A stretch of DNA of 64,000 nucleotides from Candidatus Obscuribacterales bacterium (GTDB lineage: Bacteria; Cyanobacteriota; Vampirovibrionia; Obscuribacterales; Obscuribacteraceae), in contig JAIEQI010000080.1 of assembly GCA_019747875.1 (NCBI GenBank), positions 1-64,000 on the forward strand. The letters are read 5' to 3'. Both the position numbers and the translations under genes were made by a program. Shown here one piece after another: positions 43,619 to 53,553 of this stretch. Under the pieces are notes generated by a model. The model had not been told where the DNA came from and ran no database searches. It was given only the letters and a program-made list of their open reading frames with translations. Each line of letters starts with the position of its first letter. Position 1 is the first letter of the stretch.

Positions 43619-46600
43619 AAATATCAAAGCACTAATGGATAACCCGGCGCGTTTGAGCCGCCTGTTTCGTGCGTTAAGCGACGCTGAATTCGAATCTCTT
43701 ATGTCCAATGCCGACCTGATGAATCTTCCTATTGGCACGGCGATCTTTCGCACACGCGACAACATCGAACACCTTTATGTGCTTCTTTCAGGAAAACTGC
43801 GATTTACTGTGCAGACTGACGGGCAGCAGAAAGACCAGACTCTATTTTCTGCAAACAGAACAGGCGATATTGCCGGTACCAGCAGTACGAATACGATCGC
43901 GACTTATGGAGTGCGTACATCAGCAGACTCCCAGGTTCTCAGAATTTCAGCGGCTGCACTGCAAGCGATCCGTAGCTCGAATCCTCAGTTTATAGCGACA
44001 ATCGAGCGAGAGCTGCGCTTGATTTCCTGGCACGAGAAGCTGCAAGGCAGTTCCATCGCTCAAATCATTTCGCCTCATAATTTGCGGCTTGTTCTCTCTC
44101 ATGCTGAGCCTGTGATATTGGAGAAGGGTGCGCGCATTCCGGAAGCGTGGTCGCATGCTGATTCTCTTGCATTTATCGTTGATGGTAAGTTGAATGGGTT
44201 TGAGGGGGAAGAGCTGCGCCCTGGGGATCATTTGAGCGCTCCCGAAGAATTAAATGGACACCCCTTGCCGCTTCCCTCGGCCAAGGAACGCTCTCAAGTT
44301 TTGGTTCTGAACAATACAAATCTCAATTTGCTGTTCAAAGAATTTGCCGGAATCGAACCGGAAATCATGATCTACAAACGAAAGATTGCGGACCGGCTCG
44401 AGAACCTCAGACAAAGCACACGAATTCAAAAAATCGAATCACTGAATGTAGCTAAGCAAGCAGAGAAAGCTCAGCCTTTTGAGCAAAAGCCTGAAGGCTT
44501 CTTCGCTCGCTTGAAAAAAGACATGGGATATTATCCTGTCCTGTTCCAGCAAAACGCAATGGATTGCGGTTCAACTTGCATCGCTATGGTAGCGCTGCAC
44601 TACGGACAAAGACTCGATCTCAACAGAGTCAGACAGTTGGCAAATGTCGGCGTCGGAGGCACGAGTCTCTATGCGCTGGCGCAAGCGGCTGAAGAACTTG
44701 GTTTCACCACGCGCGGTATTTCTGCGACTTACGAAGGACTGTTGAAGTCGAAACTACCTCTCATTTGTTTTTGGAGAAATGAGCACTTCGTTGTTCTTTT
44801 CAAGGCCGGCGAGAAACTAGCTATTGTCGGCGACCCTGCAGAGGGACTGCTTCGCCTTACTCCGGAGGATTTCTCCAAGAGCTTTTCGGATGTAGCTCTC
44901 GAATTGACACCAACGCAAAAGCTAGGCAGTGCAGCAAAAGCTACGACGATATTGAATCGCTTGTTCGCGTTTTTGGTGCCTTACAAGTGGGAAGTCATTC
45001 ATGTCTTTTCTGCCACTTTGTTGTACCAAACATTGATGCTGATTATTCCGCTGTTCACACAAGTAATCGTCGACAAAGTTGTAGTGCATCAGAGCCTTCC
45101 GTTGCTTAATACGATGACGCTCGGAATGGCTATTTTTGCCATATTCGAAACGATAGTAACGTTCATCCGTGGCTACATGCAAGCCTATCTTGCAATTCGT
45201 TTGGACCAGTCGCTGATCATACAGTTCTTTAGACATCTTTTGAGTTTGCCATTCAAGTTTTTTGAAGATAGAACCATTGGTGATGTCATAACCCGCTTTG
45301 GCGAAAATGCAAAAATCCGCGAGTTCCTTGCGGGTTCCAGCATTACAGTACTGCTGGACGTGCTTGTTCTGCTCATTTATCTAGTCGTCATCTTTGCCTA
45401 CAACCTCGGTTTCGGCGCAGCAGTATTACTGTATCTAGCTGCTTTTACGGTCCTCGTCGCGGTCTATACACCGATTCTAAAACACTTTGGACGCAAGGTG
45501 TTCAATCGAACAGCAGAAAGCCAATCGTTCGTAATCGAATCAATTCGCAGCATCCAGCTGGTCAAAGGGGCAGCTGCCGAACAGCGAATTCGATGGAAAT
45601 GGGAGTTGCTTCTTGCAGAGCAATTAGAGGCGCGATTCAAAGAATTGCTGGCTAATAACACGGTGCAAGCTCTATCAAGAATGCTGCAATTGAGTGGGCA
45701 GATACTCATTCTTTATCTTGGCGCGCATTTAGTTGTCGAAGGGAAGCTGACAATTGGTCAACTGATGGCGCTAAACATGATGTTCGGAATGATTGCTACT
45801 CCCGTTATGCGCATAGTAGAAATGTGGAGTGGGTTCCAGGATGTGAACGTGGCGATGGAACGGCTTTGCGACGTCCTCGATCACGATCCGGAGGAAGAAC
45901 CCGGCACAAGTCGAATCAGATTGGAGTCCATAAAAGGACATATACAATTTCAGAACGTCACTTTCAGATACAACAACGAAGCGAAGAGCAACGCTCTAGA
46001 CAACGTAAGCTTCGAAGTCCAACCAGGGCAGCTCGCTGCATTCGTCGGCAGAAGCGGCTGCGGCAAGACGACAATATTGAAAATGATCCAGGGATTGTAC
46101 AAACCAAACGAAGGAAAGATCAAAATCGACGGTGTCGATTTGGCGCACGTATCATTGCCAATGTACAGACAACAAACAGGCGTCGTCTCCCAGAACGAAT
46201 ACCTCTTCCGCGGTACGATTCGGGAAAACTTAACGTTCAACAAACCGACCGCCACTATGCAAGAGCTGGTCGAAGCTGCCACCATAGCTGGTATCCATCG
46301 TCAAATCATGAACATGCCCATGGGCTATGACAGCGTTATTTCAGAAGGTGGGTTCAACATTTCAGGAGGCGAACGCCAGCGCCTGGCAATCGCACGCGCC
46401 ATCTTACACAAACCATCCATTCTGCTTTTCGACGAAGCAACAAGCGCACTCGATACCGAATCTGAGCGACACATCCAGGAAAGCATGGAACTAATCCGCG
46501 CACATCACACGATGATCGTTCTTGCCCACCGCCTTTCCACTATCAAAGACGCAGACATCATCTTCGTCGTCGATCACGGACGCATAGTCGAATCAGGAAC

Positions 46601-46667
46601 TTACCAAACGCTTCTAGACGCCCGTGGACTCTTCTACCACCTCTGCAAACAACAACTCTCCTCGTAA
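43611..46667 (+). CDS. peptidase C39 ABC exporter with N-terminal cyclic-nucleotide-binding domains
   Basis: A 1,018-aa type I secretion/bacteriocin-type exporter. Residues about 20-130 and 150-250 look like cNMP-binding beta-rolls. A C39 peptidase domain (about 305-440) has Gln314, catalytic Cys319 (MDCGSTC), His in EHFVVLFK and Asp in VGDPAEG, so it should be able to cut a double-glycine leader. Five or six membrane helices (about 450-720) form the exporter core. The ATPase has Walker A GRSGCGKTT, signature ISGGERQRLAIARA and Walker B ILLFDEATSALD, all intact. The start is GTG with AGGA 8 bases upstream and couples to the PPIase. An adaptor of the HlyD type lies at 53554. Confidence 0.95.
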   Translation: MTENIKALMDNPARLSRLFRALSDAEFESLMSNADLMNLPIGTAIFRTRDNIEHLYVLLSGKLRFTVQTDGQQKDQTLFSANRTGDIAGTSSTNTIATYGVRTSADSQVLRISAAALQAIRSSNPQFIATIERELRLISWHEKLQGSSIAQIISPHNLRLVLSHAEPVILEKGARIPEAWSHADSLAFIVDGKLNGFEGEELRPGDHLSAPEELNGHPLPLPSAKERSQVLVLNNTNLNLLFKEFAGIEPEIMIYKRKIADRLENLRQSTRIQKIESLNVAKQAEKAQPFEQKPEGFFARLKKDMGYYPVLFQQNAMDCGSTCIAMVALHYGQRLDLNRVRQLANVGVGGTSLYALAQAAEELGFTTRGISATYEGLLKSKLPLICFWRNEHFVVLFKAGEKLAIVGDPAEGLLRLTPEDFSKSFSDVALELTPTQKLGSAAKATTILNRLFAFLVPYKWEVIHVFSATLLYQTLMLIIPLFTQVIVDKVVVHQSLPLLNTMTLGMAIFAIFETIVTFIRGYMQAYLAIRLDQSLIIQFFRHLLSLPFKFFEDRTIGDVITRFGENAKIREFLAGSSITVLLDVLVLLIYLVVIFAYNLGFGAAVLLYLAAFTVLVAVYTPILKHFGRKVFNRTAESQSFVIESIRSIQLVKGAAAEQRIRWKWELLLAEQLEARFKELLANNTVQALSRMLQLSGQILILYLGAHLVVEGKLTIGQLMALNMMFGMIATPVMRIVEMWSGFQDVNVAMERLCDVLDHDPEEEPGTSRIRLESIKGHIQFQNVTFRYNNEAKSNALDNVSFEVQPGQLAAFVGRSGCGKTTILKMIQGLYKPNEGKIKIDGVDLAHVSLPMYRQQTGVVSQNEYLFRGTIRENLTFNKPTATMQELVEAATIAGIHRQIMNMPMGYDSVISEGGFNISGGERQRLAIARAILHKPSILLFDEATSALDTESERHIQESMELIRAHHTMIVLAHRLSTIKDADIIFVVDHGRIVESGTYQTLLDARGLFYHLCKQQLSS

Positions 46668-46833
46668 AGAATAGGCTAAGACGGCCGGTCTCTCGCCGGA
46701 TTAGACACGCAATGTACTGTCACGGCGTTGTCACAGCCCTGGGGGTTTAATGTTTTGTTCGGCACACTTACTAAGGATTCACTCTCCGTACACCGTGGCA
46801 TAGCATGTAATGGCGTCAACAGCTGGAGTAATG

Positions 46834-49800
46834 ATGGCTACAAACCCTACAGACGCGACTTCCAAGAAAGATGCTGGCGACAAGCCTACAGATGTCCAGT
46901 CGGAAAAGGCAACCGAAAGGGCTAAGACGGAAGTAGATGCCAATCGCGAAGAATTTCAGGAAAAGGAAAAGGCAGATCCCAGTCGCACTTATGAGCAAGG
47001 GCGCCCCCGCAATCGATTTAGTGTCACAAATCCACTGCCTGAAGGCTTTTTCGAAACGCTCAAGCAGGCGCAAGCTTTGCATCGTGAAGAGCAGAAGCAG
47101 AACGGGCGACTGCTGAAAGATGCTGCCCCAGGCGAGGCGAAGAATGCAAATGGGGCTGCGACGGATGCGAGTCAACAAAAGCTTTGCATTTCCGGCAATG
47201 CCCAAGTTGATATAAGCAGGATCAGCCGAATTCTCGAAGCGCCCAAGAGCAAAGTTGAAGGGCAACTCGATAAAGCGGATCAGAGCGCAGTACATGAAAA
47301 GCTATCCACCTTGACGGGCGAACTCAAAAGTCCTGACGGCAGAGTGGTTAAGGTTGATCAGGGCAAAATTCTCAACGCCAATGGTGAAAGCATTGGTGAC
47401 ATCACTGCAAAAGGACAAATCCTGAAAGATGGAAGCGCGGCCGGCGTTAATAGCGACTTCGATCGGTGGACATTCACGGGCAACGAGAATGGACAGGCTC
47501 GGCATTTCGTTTGTGATAGGAACATGAGCTCAGGAAAAATGTTCCTCGAAATGGGTCCCAACAACAAAGTAGAATGCGATGTCCGCATGGGGATGGTAAT
47601 AGAGAAGGAGAGCGGTAAACAAATCGCAAATTTGTCCGCCCCGACTGAAACAACAGACGGGAAACTCACAGGTGGCAGTCTCACTTTTTTTGAAACACCA
47701 CCTGGAAAAGTCGCACTTGCCGACATGAAAAACTCCAGTTTCGATTTGGAATTGCTGGGACAAACAGGGGTGGAATCGCGCCGGCTGCAAGGAGTATGCC
47801 TCGGTCCTCAGAAGCTTGCCGATGGGCGACCTGATCCTGAGAAAGGCGGTCTATTCAATATCAATGAAGGGCGCGAAGTACTATCGAAACACAAGAATGA
47901 AGTACAAGCAAAAGTAGACAATGCTGGGACAATTAGCAAGCTCACCGGCAGTGATCAAAAAGATATCTCAGATCTAGATCGCACCAAACAACGGATAGAG
48001 GCACTAGATACGGTGCTAAAAACCGGGGACCTCAAAGACCTTAACTTTGCAAGATATGGAATAGCCGAACAAAAAGAGATCAACGATCCAATCTTAGCCG
48101 CCAGGCAGAAAGCCGATTCCAAAGATGAGCGACTGGAATCTCTTCCAAATGACATGTCAAAACTGAACGGCACTGTCAAAATCGCGGTAGACAAAGGAAA
48201 CGGTGAAAAAACAGTAGAGACACACACCATCAAAGATGGAATTGTCCTCGACGAGAATCAAAAACCACTGTTCAAGATGAGCAACGAAGATGGACAAATG
48301 ATGCTCTCCAAAATCGACTCGCCATCAGATCGCCTACCAGCGCAAAAGTTGGCAGGGGCAGTCTGGAATATGAGCAACCCTGAAAGTGGTGAGAAACTTC
48401 AGTGGATTTCACACGGGGATAGGTTCATAAGCAAACAAGATTTGGCACAGCGCTCACAAAATTCTCTGGAATATACAAAGGTACTTAATGCCAATTCCGG
48501 CTCAGAAGATTCCGCCAATCGTGAGATGGCAACAATGCAAGCTCAGACGCAGTACCTTCAAAAACTGAATGCACTCTTCGAGAATGGAGTCACAAAAAAC
48601 GAAGATTTAAAATGGATTGCAGCCGGTCCTCGTGAAGTTCAAGAGCGAGCCACGGAGCACGGAGACCAGGTCAAATCGGCAACCGACGCGCGTTCTCAGC
48701 GCCGAATCGATATTCCAATATTTGTTGGAGAAAACGACAAAAGTGACTCTAGCCAAAATCGTTTTCATGTCTCTGATGTAAAATCAGGTGAACTGCGCAT
48801 TGGCAACGAACTCTACAAGATTGGAGCTGGTGGAAAACTAAGCCAAAACGGCAAAGATGTCGGAAACCTGACTGCTGGATATGAGGCGGAAATCAATGGG
48901 TCAAAGATTGACCTTGCAAATACGAATCGCGTTTTGATGCAGTTTGAGTTAGAAGGTGATGCTAGAAACCATAAGATACTCAGCCTTGGTCCAGAAAGAA
49001 TTTCAGAAGACCGTCGCAAAATTCAAGGCGGCCTGGTCCACCATGACCAGCTACTGCGAGAAGGTCTTGAGTGCAGACAGAAAGCTCGCGAAGGAGACCG
49101 AGAGTATTTTGCAAAGAAACCCTATCTAAACACCTGGCTCGGCTCGATGGGCGCCGATAGTTTCGACAGCTTCGATAAGGATCTCGACACATTTGCAAAG
49201 AATATAGACACGCAAGTTGGAAATCTCACAAAACAAGTCGACAAATTATTTGAAGAAGGGTTCAAAGAAGACTTTGGAAACAACGCCGTCGACTCGACCA
49301 TAAAGAGTACGCAGAATCTGGTGTCCGGACTCAGCTTCACATCCCTGAGCGCAGCAGAGACAGCCCGCGACGCGACGTCCGCACAAAAACAAATCAACGA
49401 CGCAATGGTTACTGGCGTCATTACTGTCGTAACTGGCGGATTGGGATCGTGGGCAGCTGCCGGTCATGCCGCGGAGACGTTGACTGTCACAACGGCAGCA
49501 GGACGCGCATTACTGGCCAAAACAGCTTTGACAGCCGGCACTACCGGCATGGTGGCGGGCGGAGCTATCTCTGGACTGGGTCGAATGTCCAGCGAAAGCA
49601 ATGACACCGCAAACGTCGTCTCCGGATCAATGGAAGGTCTGTCAAATGCGCTTGGCTCAGTTGGTGGCACCTGGTTGAATGCAGCAAAATCTCGACAGCT
49701 CGGCGCAGGGGCGGAGCTGCTTTATCGAAGCTCAGAGGCAGTGACACAAACAGTTATGAATACGCTTGCTGGTGCGATTCGTGAAAATGATCCAAATGCA

Positions 49801-51663
49801 ATGAGTATGAAGGGCATGCTTGCCGGATCCCTGGCACAGTTAGGCACTGGATATGCCGGAGTCGGACTAGCGAAACTATCTCAGAACTTAGCCCACGCAC
49901 TGAGCGACCGAATGGGAAATAATCTCCAAAAAGCAGCAGAAGTACTCGGGCTGGGAAGTGGCGATGACGTTCTCAGAGGCATCGCACACAACTCAGACGC
50001 AATGACGGACGCTCTGAGATCAAAAGGCTTCAACCCGGACCAATTGAGCAAGCTGCAATTGGAAGTCAGCTTACTCAAAGGCGTTGACACTATTTCAGAT
50101 GCTGCAAACTCCGGACTCAATGGCTATGCAAACGGAGTGTGCGGTGCAATCCCAGCGGCATTCGAGGCCCAGAAAGAAAAGATTGCTGCCAAGTATGGTA
50201 TCAATGTCTCCGAGGTCAAAGGCGCACTCTACGACAGCAACATAGACTACGGCGAAGTGGCAGAATACCTTCACGAAAGTGGGGTTGATGCCTTGAAAAC
50301 CGCGGTTGGAACGGCCGCTATCGCTCGTCCCGTCAATCAAAAAGTCGAGGCTCATTATGACGTTGTTGGACGTTCCGCCGTTGAACACGCAAGTGCGCCA
50401 CCAACCATAGCTGAGTTTATGCGTGCCGAACAAAGCCGACTGACAGTCGAAGCGGGCGGCTCGCTGAGGGAACGCCTGAAAGCCAATAATGCCGAGGGAG
50501 CGGACAATCGAGGCGGCTTGCTTCAACGCTTGAAACAGAGCGAAGGAACTCCTGAGAACAATTCCAAACAGCACGAACGCGGTCCCGAATTTAAGCAGAT
50601 AAAGAACCCTGACGAATCAATATCATGGGAATCCAGCATTCATAAAGGTCGAATCGAACTCGATGATGACAATAACATTTCGGATCTTATCGAATCAAAC
50701 GGCAACCGACTTTCTATAGAACGGGACTCCGACGGAGAACCAATCGAAATATCATCTTATGATGGAGATTATTGGGAGAAAGGCGATGACGGAGACTGGG
50801 TAATACAACACAAACTCGGCTACAAGGAACGCATCGAAGACGTAAAGGTACATGATGATGGAAGCATTGAATATACCAGCGCAGGAAGGAACGTGCTGCG
50901 CAAATTGGACGGTAGCGTCCGCGAAGACGGAAGGTTGATAAAAGCAGATCTAAGCACCGAGCAGACAAAACTGAAGAACGTTCTTGATGGACTTCCGGAA
51001 AGCACAGATCAAAAGTTTGCCAAGGTCATGCTAGATGCAGTCGCTACTCGTCGGGAAATTATGAGATGGAGCGGAACAGAAGCAGCAGCCGCACTTCATG
51101 AAGTGACGGAAATACTCAGTGCAAAAACCAGCAAGCTAAGCCTAGAGACCCGCAGCGAACTTGCGGTCGAAATTTTAGGCAACATCTTAGATTGCAACGC
51201 CATCACCCAAGGTGCGCATCCAACCTGTAACGCCACGGACGTGAGTATGCAGATGTTTTCACGAAAACCGTCAGAGGCTGTTCGGCTTTTGAAGGAAGCA
51301 ATTCTTACTGGCGAAGTGGATGTCCTTGGCGGAAAGGTAAAACTCACAAAAAACGATCTTTCTCACGATCGAGAAAGCAGGAAAGCACACCAGCAAGAAT
51401 TGTTTCAAGGAGGCAAGCCCAAAGAAGGAAGCGCTTTGCACGGAGAACGCAACCTGGCAGATAAGATTCTCCAGACAGTAATCGTGAACGCCCACTGGAT
51501 ATCTCAAGGTCATGATCACAATAAAAGAATCAGGTCGAAAGAGGAAGCATCAGGTATGAGCATGACGCAACAGGACAAGCTAGACTCATGCACAATGGCA
51601 AGGAAATCTCTGACTCGCCCGAGCTCTCAGCAAACGCCTTGCAAACTCTCTATAAGGATCTGA
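46834..51663 (+). CDS. giant hydrophilic protein, 5' part of a frameshifted gene; candidate secretion cargo
   Basis: This is 1,609 aa from an ATG with GGAG five bases upstream (an earlier in-frame ATG at 46810 has no ribosome-binding site). It is Lys/Asp/Gly/Gln-rich with repeated DG-type beta units (for example NGKDVGNL, DGRVVKVD), a central Gly/Ala-rich hydrophobic stretch (about 850-950, GGLGSWAAAGHAAET) and a C-terminal region entering a papain-like domain with C1465 (HPTCNATDV). After ...HDHN the frame diverges: inserting one A in the A-run at 51523-51526 joins it to the next ORF. It lies between a C39 exporter and an HlyD adaptor, so it is a candidate cargo. No double-glycine leader is evident. 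Confidence 0.8.
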   Translation: MATNPTDATSKKDAGDKPTDVQSEKATERAKTEVDANREEFQEKEKADPSRTYEQGRPRNRFSVTNPLPEGFFETLKQAQALHREEQKQNGRLLKDAAPGEAKNANGAATDASQQKLCISGNAQVDISRISRILEAPKSKVEGQLDKADQSAVHEKLSTLTGELKSPDGRVVKVDQGKILNANGESIGDITAKGQILKDGSAAGVNSDFDRWTFTGNENGQARHFVCDRNMSSGKMFLEMGPNNKVECDVRMGMVIEKESGKQIANLSAPTETTDGKLTGGSLTFFETPPGKVALADMKNSSFDLELLGQTGVESRRLQGVCLGPQKLADGRPDPEKGGLFNINEGREVLSKHKNEVQAKVDNAGTISKLTGSDQKDISDLDRTKQRIEALDTVLKTGDLKDLNFARYGIAEQKEINDPILAARQKADSKDERLESLPNDMSKLNGTVKIAVDKGNGEKTVETHTIKDGIVLDENQKPLFKMSNEDGQMMLSKIDSPSDRLPAQKLAGAVWNMSNPESGEKLQWISHGDRFISKQDLAQRSQNSLEYTKVLNANSGSEDSANREMATMQAQTQYLQKLNALFENGVTKNEDLKWIAAGPREVQERATEHGDQVKSATDARSQRRIDIPIFVGENDKSDSSQNRFHVSDVKSGELRIGNELYKIGAGGKLSQNGKDVGNLTAGYEAEINGSKIDLANTNRVLMQFELEGDARNHKILSLGPERISEDRRKIQGGLVHHDQLLREGLECRQKAREGDREYFAKKPYLNTWLGSMGADSFDSFDKDLDTFAKNIDTQVGNLTKQVDKLFEEGFKEDFGNNAVDSTIKSTQNLVSGLSFTSLSAAETARDATSAQKQINDAMVTGVITVVTGGLGSWAAAGHAAETLTVTTAAGRALLAKTALTAGTTGMVAGGAISGLGRMSSESNDTANVVSGSMEGLSNALGSVGGTWLNAAKSRQLGAGAELLYRSSEAVTQTVMNTLAGAIRENDPNAMSMKGMLAGSLAQLGTGYAGVGLAKLSQNLAHALSDRMGNNLQKAAEVLGLGSGDDVLRGIAHNSDAMTDALRSKGFNPDQLSKLQLEVSLLKGVDTISDAANSGLNGYANGVCGAIPAAFEAQKEKIAAKYGINVSEVKGALYDSNIDYGEVAEYLHESGVDALKTAVGTAAIARPVNQKVEAHYDVVGRSAVEHASAPPTIAEFMRAEQSRLTVEAGGSLRERLKANNAEGADNRGGLLQRLKQSEGTPENNSKQHERGPEFKQIKNPDESISWESSIHKGRIELDDDNNISDLIESNGNRLSIERDSDGEPIEISSYDGDYWEKGDDGDWVIQHKLGYKERIEDVKVHDDGSIEYTSAGRNVLRKLDGSVREDGRLIKADLSTEQTKLKNVLDGLPESTDQKFAKVMLDAVATRREIMRWSGTEAAAALHEVTEILSAKTSKLSLETRSELAVEILGNILDCNAITQGAHPTCNATDVSMQMFSRKPSEAVRLLKEAILTGEVDVLGGKVKLTKNDLSHDRESRKAHQQELFQGGKPKEGSALHGERNLADKILQTVIVNAHWISQGHDHNKRIRSKEEASGMSMTQQDKLDSCTMARKSLTRPSSQQTPCKLSIRI

Positions 51664-53270
51664 CTTTCTCTACTGACAAAATACTGCTGGTTCACGACGA
51701 ATTTGGGATGTCGGCGAGCAACGGGGCCCGCTATGACAGCGAAGAAGGTTTTCAGAAAATACTGGAACAAATGAAACCATCAATTGGAAATCCGCTCATA
51801 TTTATGATGAATTGTTCGAGTGAGCCATTCTATACCGACTCGAACGGCTTCAAGGCAGGCGGCTCCGAGGGTCTGCACGTAGTAAACATTGTTGGCGGAC
51901 CAGTCGACATTAATGGCGAACCACACGTCTACGTGTCAAATACATGGGGCAAGGATACACAACATACGCAGGATTCAGGCAAGCCCATTAAGCTGCATGA
52001 TTTGTATTTGGCGGGCATGCCAATCGAAAGTCAAAAACGCATTGAAGCTTTGGCAATTGAATCTGTGAACAGTCCATTCAGGCAGATGGAATATCTCCGC
52101 GCGCTGGAGACAAGCAATAAAACAATGGAATCTATTGCAGAGCGCTTTTCCAATAGGTTTCCTGGAAAGAGCAAAGCGGAAATCATCTCCGAACTTCGGA
52201 AAGCCTCCAATGAAACACCAGGGATTTCGAAAGAAGAGCATTTGAAATTGGTCCGCGACCTTAAGAACAGCCTTTCGAATAAACCTGATGCCTGGTCCCA
52301 TATCAAGCCAGAGGAGCGACAAAAGGCGATCGAACATGCACGTGCCACCATCGCCAGATTGGAAAACGACATTGCTGATTCTGCGGCAGCAAGCAAATCA
52401 AAACCTGACAGTGCAAAAAGCGTAAACGAATACATTGAATCTCGCAGGACGCCGAGAGTGGACTCTTTCCGTTCAGATGGTGATAACACAAATCCAACAA
52501 AGAAAGCTGATCCTGCCTTCGAAAAGGTGAAAGCCCATTTTGAGAAACTAGGCAAACGGGTTCAACCTGGTCCGGACGGTAAGCCACAAGTCAAAGACAT
52601 CCATGAGATGATTGTCCAGAATGAAAAGGCGATTCAAGGTTACGAGCAGTCATTTTCGATTGCTCCAGACAAGGCACTGCAAAGGCAATTAGACAAGGCT
52701 AGATCCGAAGCATTAACGCTGAACAATATGCTATTTCAACAAGGGTTCCAGAGACAAACATTTGGCAAAGACAGCTATGTAGTAGATACAAAGGTGAAAC
52801 TGGAGGGAACCCCAGAACCACTAAACGTAATCAGATCTATAAATAGGCCCCAGAACGTTGGTGGAGACCCGAACTCAAACAAAATAATGGATGCAATTAG
52901 GAGCAACCAAGATTTGCCAGATTATCTTCCGCGCGGTGGAGAAAATGCACCTATTAGATTGAGTGATGTAGTGGACTACACCAATTCTGCACCGGACAAA
53001 AGTGGGGTCACGGCTGTAAGTACAGACATTAACTTCGTTCTCAGCAGAGCTCAAGTAGGCGACATCGTGATTCTGGCACACCTGGAGCAAGGGTCTCCGA
53101 TAGTAACCAGTCAGAAGCAAGTAACAAAGGGACTTCCAGGAGAGGCACAAATACTCGTTCCAAAAATCAGAGCAGACCAATACTCACAAATCTCAGAAGT
53201 AGTTATTGATCCAAATACCGGACAAAAGAGACTACAAAGACTCTGGAATCGCCCACCATCAAGTCCATAG
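51588..53270 (+). CDS. giant hydrophilic protein, 3' part, in the frame after the frameshift
   Basis: This frame is open from 51525, but its first ATG is 51588 and has no ribosome-binding site, so the segment is best read as the continuation of the preceding gene. It supplies the rest of the papain-like domain: His in SEGLHVVNIVGG (codon 51876) and Asn in YVSNTWG (codon 51939), matching the His and Asn-Trp of papain-fold peptidases. After that come an alpha-helical, charged region (about 170-330) and a final beta-rich piece. If the frame is restored, the whole protein is about 2,145 aa with a Cys-His-Asn set. A sequencing error, a true mutation or programmed frameshifting are all possible. 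Confidence 0.75.
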   Translation: MHNGKEISDSPELSANALQTLYKDLTFSTDKILLVHDEFGMSASNGARYDSEEGFQKILEQMKPSIGNPLIFMMNCSSEPFYTDSNGFKAGGSEGLHVVNIVGGPVDINGEPHVYVSNTWGKDTQHTQDSGKPIKLHDLYLAGMPIESQKRIEALAIESVNSPFRQMEYLRALETSNKTMESIAERFSNRFPGKSKAEIISELRKASNETPGISKEEHLKLVRDLKNSLSNKPDAWSHIKPEERQKAIEHARATIARLENDIADSAAASKSKPDSAKSVNEYIESRRTPRVDSFRSDGDNTNPTKKADPAFEKVKAHFEKLGKRVQPGPDGKPQVKDIHEMIVQNEKAIQGYEQSFSIAPDKALQRQLDKARSEALTLNNMLFQQGFQRQTFGKDSYVVDTKVKLEGTPEPLNVIRSINRPQNVGGDPNSNKIMDAIRSNQDLPDYLPRGGENAPIRLSDVVDYTNSAPDKSGVTAVSTDINFVLSRAQVGDIVILAHLEQGSPIVTSQKQVTKGLPGEAQILVPKIRADQYSQISEVVIDPNTGQKRLQRLWNRPPSSP

Positions 53271-53273
53271 TTC

Positions 53274-53540
53274 GTATGGAGCGCGATCTAAGTATGGAGC
53301 GCGAAGCGCGTTGCAGCTGCGTATGGAGCGCGAAGCCCGTTGCAGCTAAGTATGGAGCGCGGACGTCCCGTCCGCCCATAAGCGCGAAGCGCGTTGCAGC
53401 TGCGTATTCGTAGTTTCGCAAGAGGTACAGTCTCCCTAAAGCTGTGGCGTAGATAGTAGAACTTGCATATGGGCGGGCAGGAGGCCCGCGCTCCATACGC
53501 TCGAAGCGGACTAGACGTTCGCGCTCCATACGCTCGAAGC
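53274..53540. repeat. GC-hairpin repeat cluster including dispersed repeat copy 2
   Basis: Short units GTATGGAGCGCG and GAAGCGCGTTGCAGCT recur several times from 53274 to 53405. At 53411-53499 lies the second copy of the roughly 90-bp repeat found at 18346-18436, with hairpin GGGC...GCCC followed by GCTCCATACG. ORFs across it read repeats of RAYGARAS-type peptides and are not genes. The block fills the space between the giant gene and the convergent HlyD gene. Confidence 0.85.
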
Positions 53541-53553
53541 CGACAGCGAGATA

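Noticed and set aside
45824..46330. 168-codon plus-strand ORF
   Set aside because: It lies inside the ABC exporter in another frame; the exporter ATPase motifs are intact in the main frame.
51523..51526. programmed -1 frameshift signal
   Set aside because: The run TAAAAG is not a strong slippery heptamer (for example A AAA AAG), and no obvious stimulating hairpin follows. An indel is the simpler reading, though not excluded.
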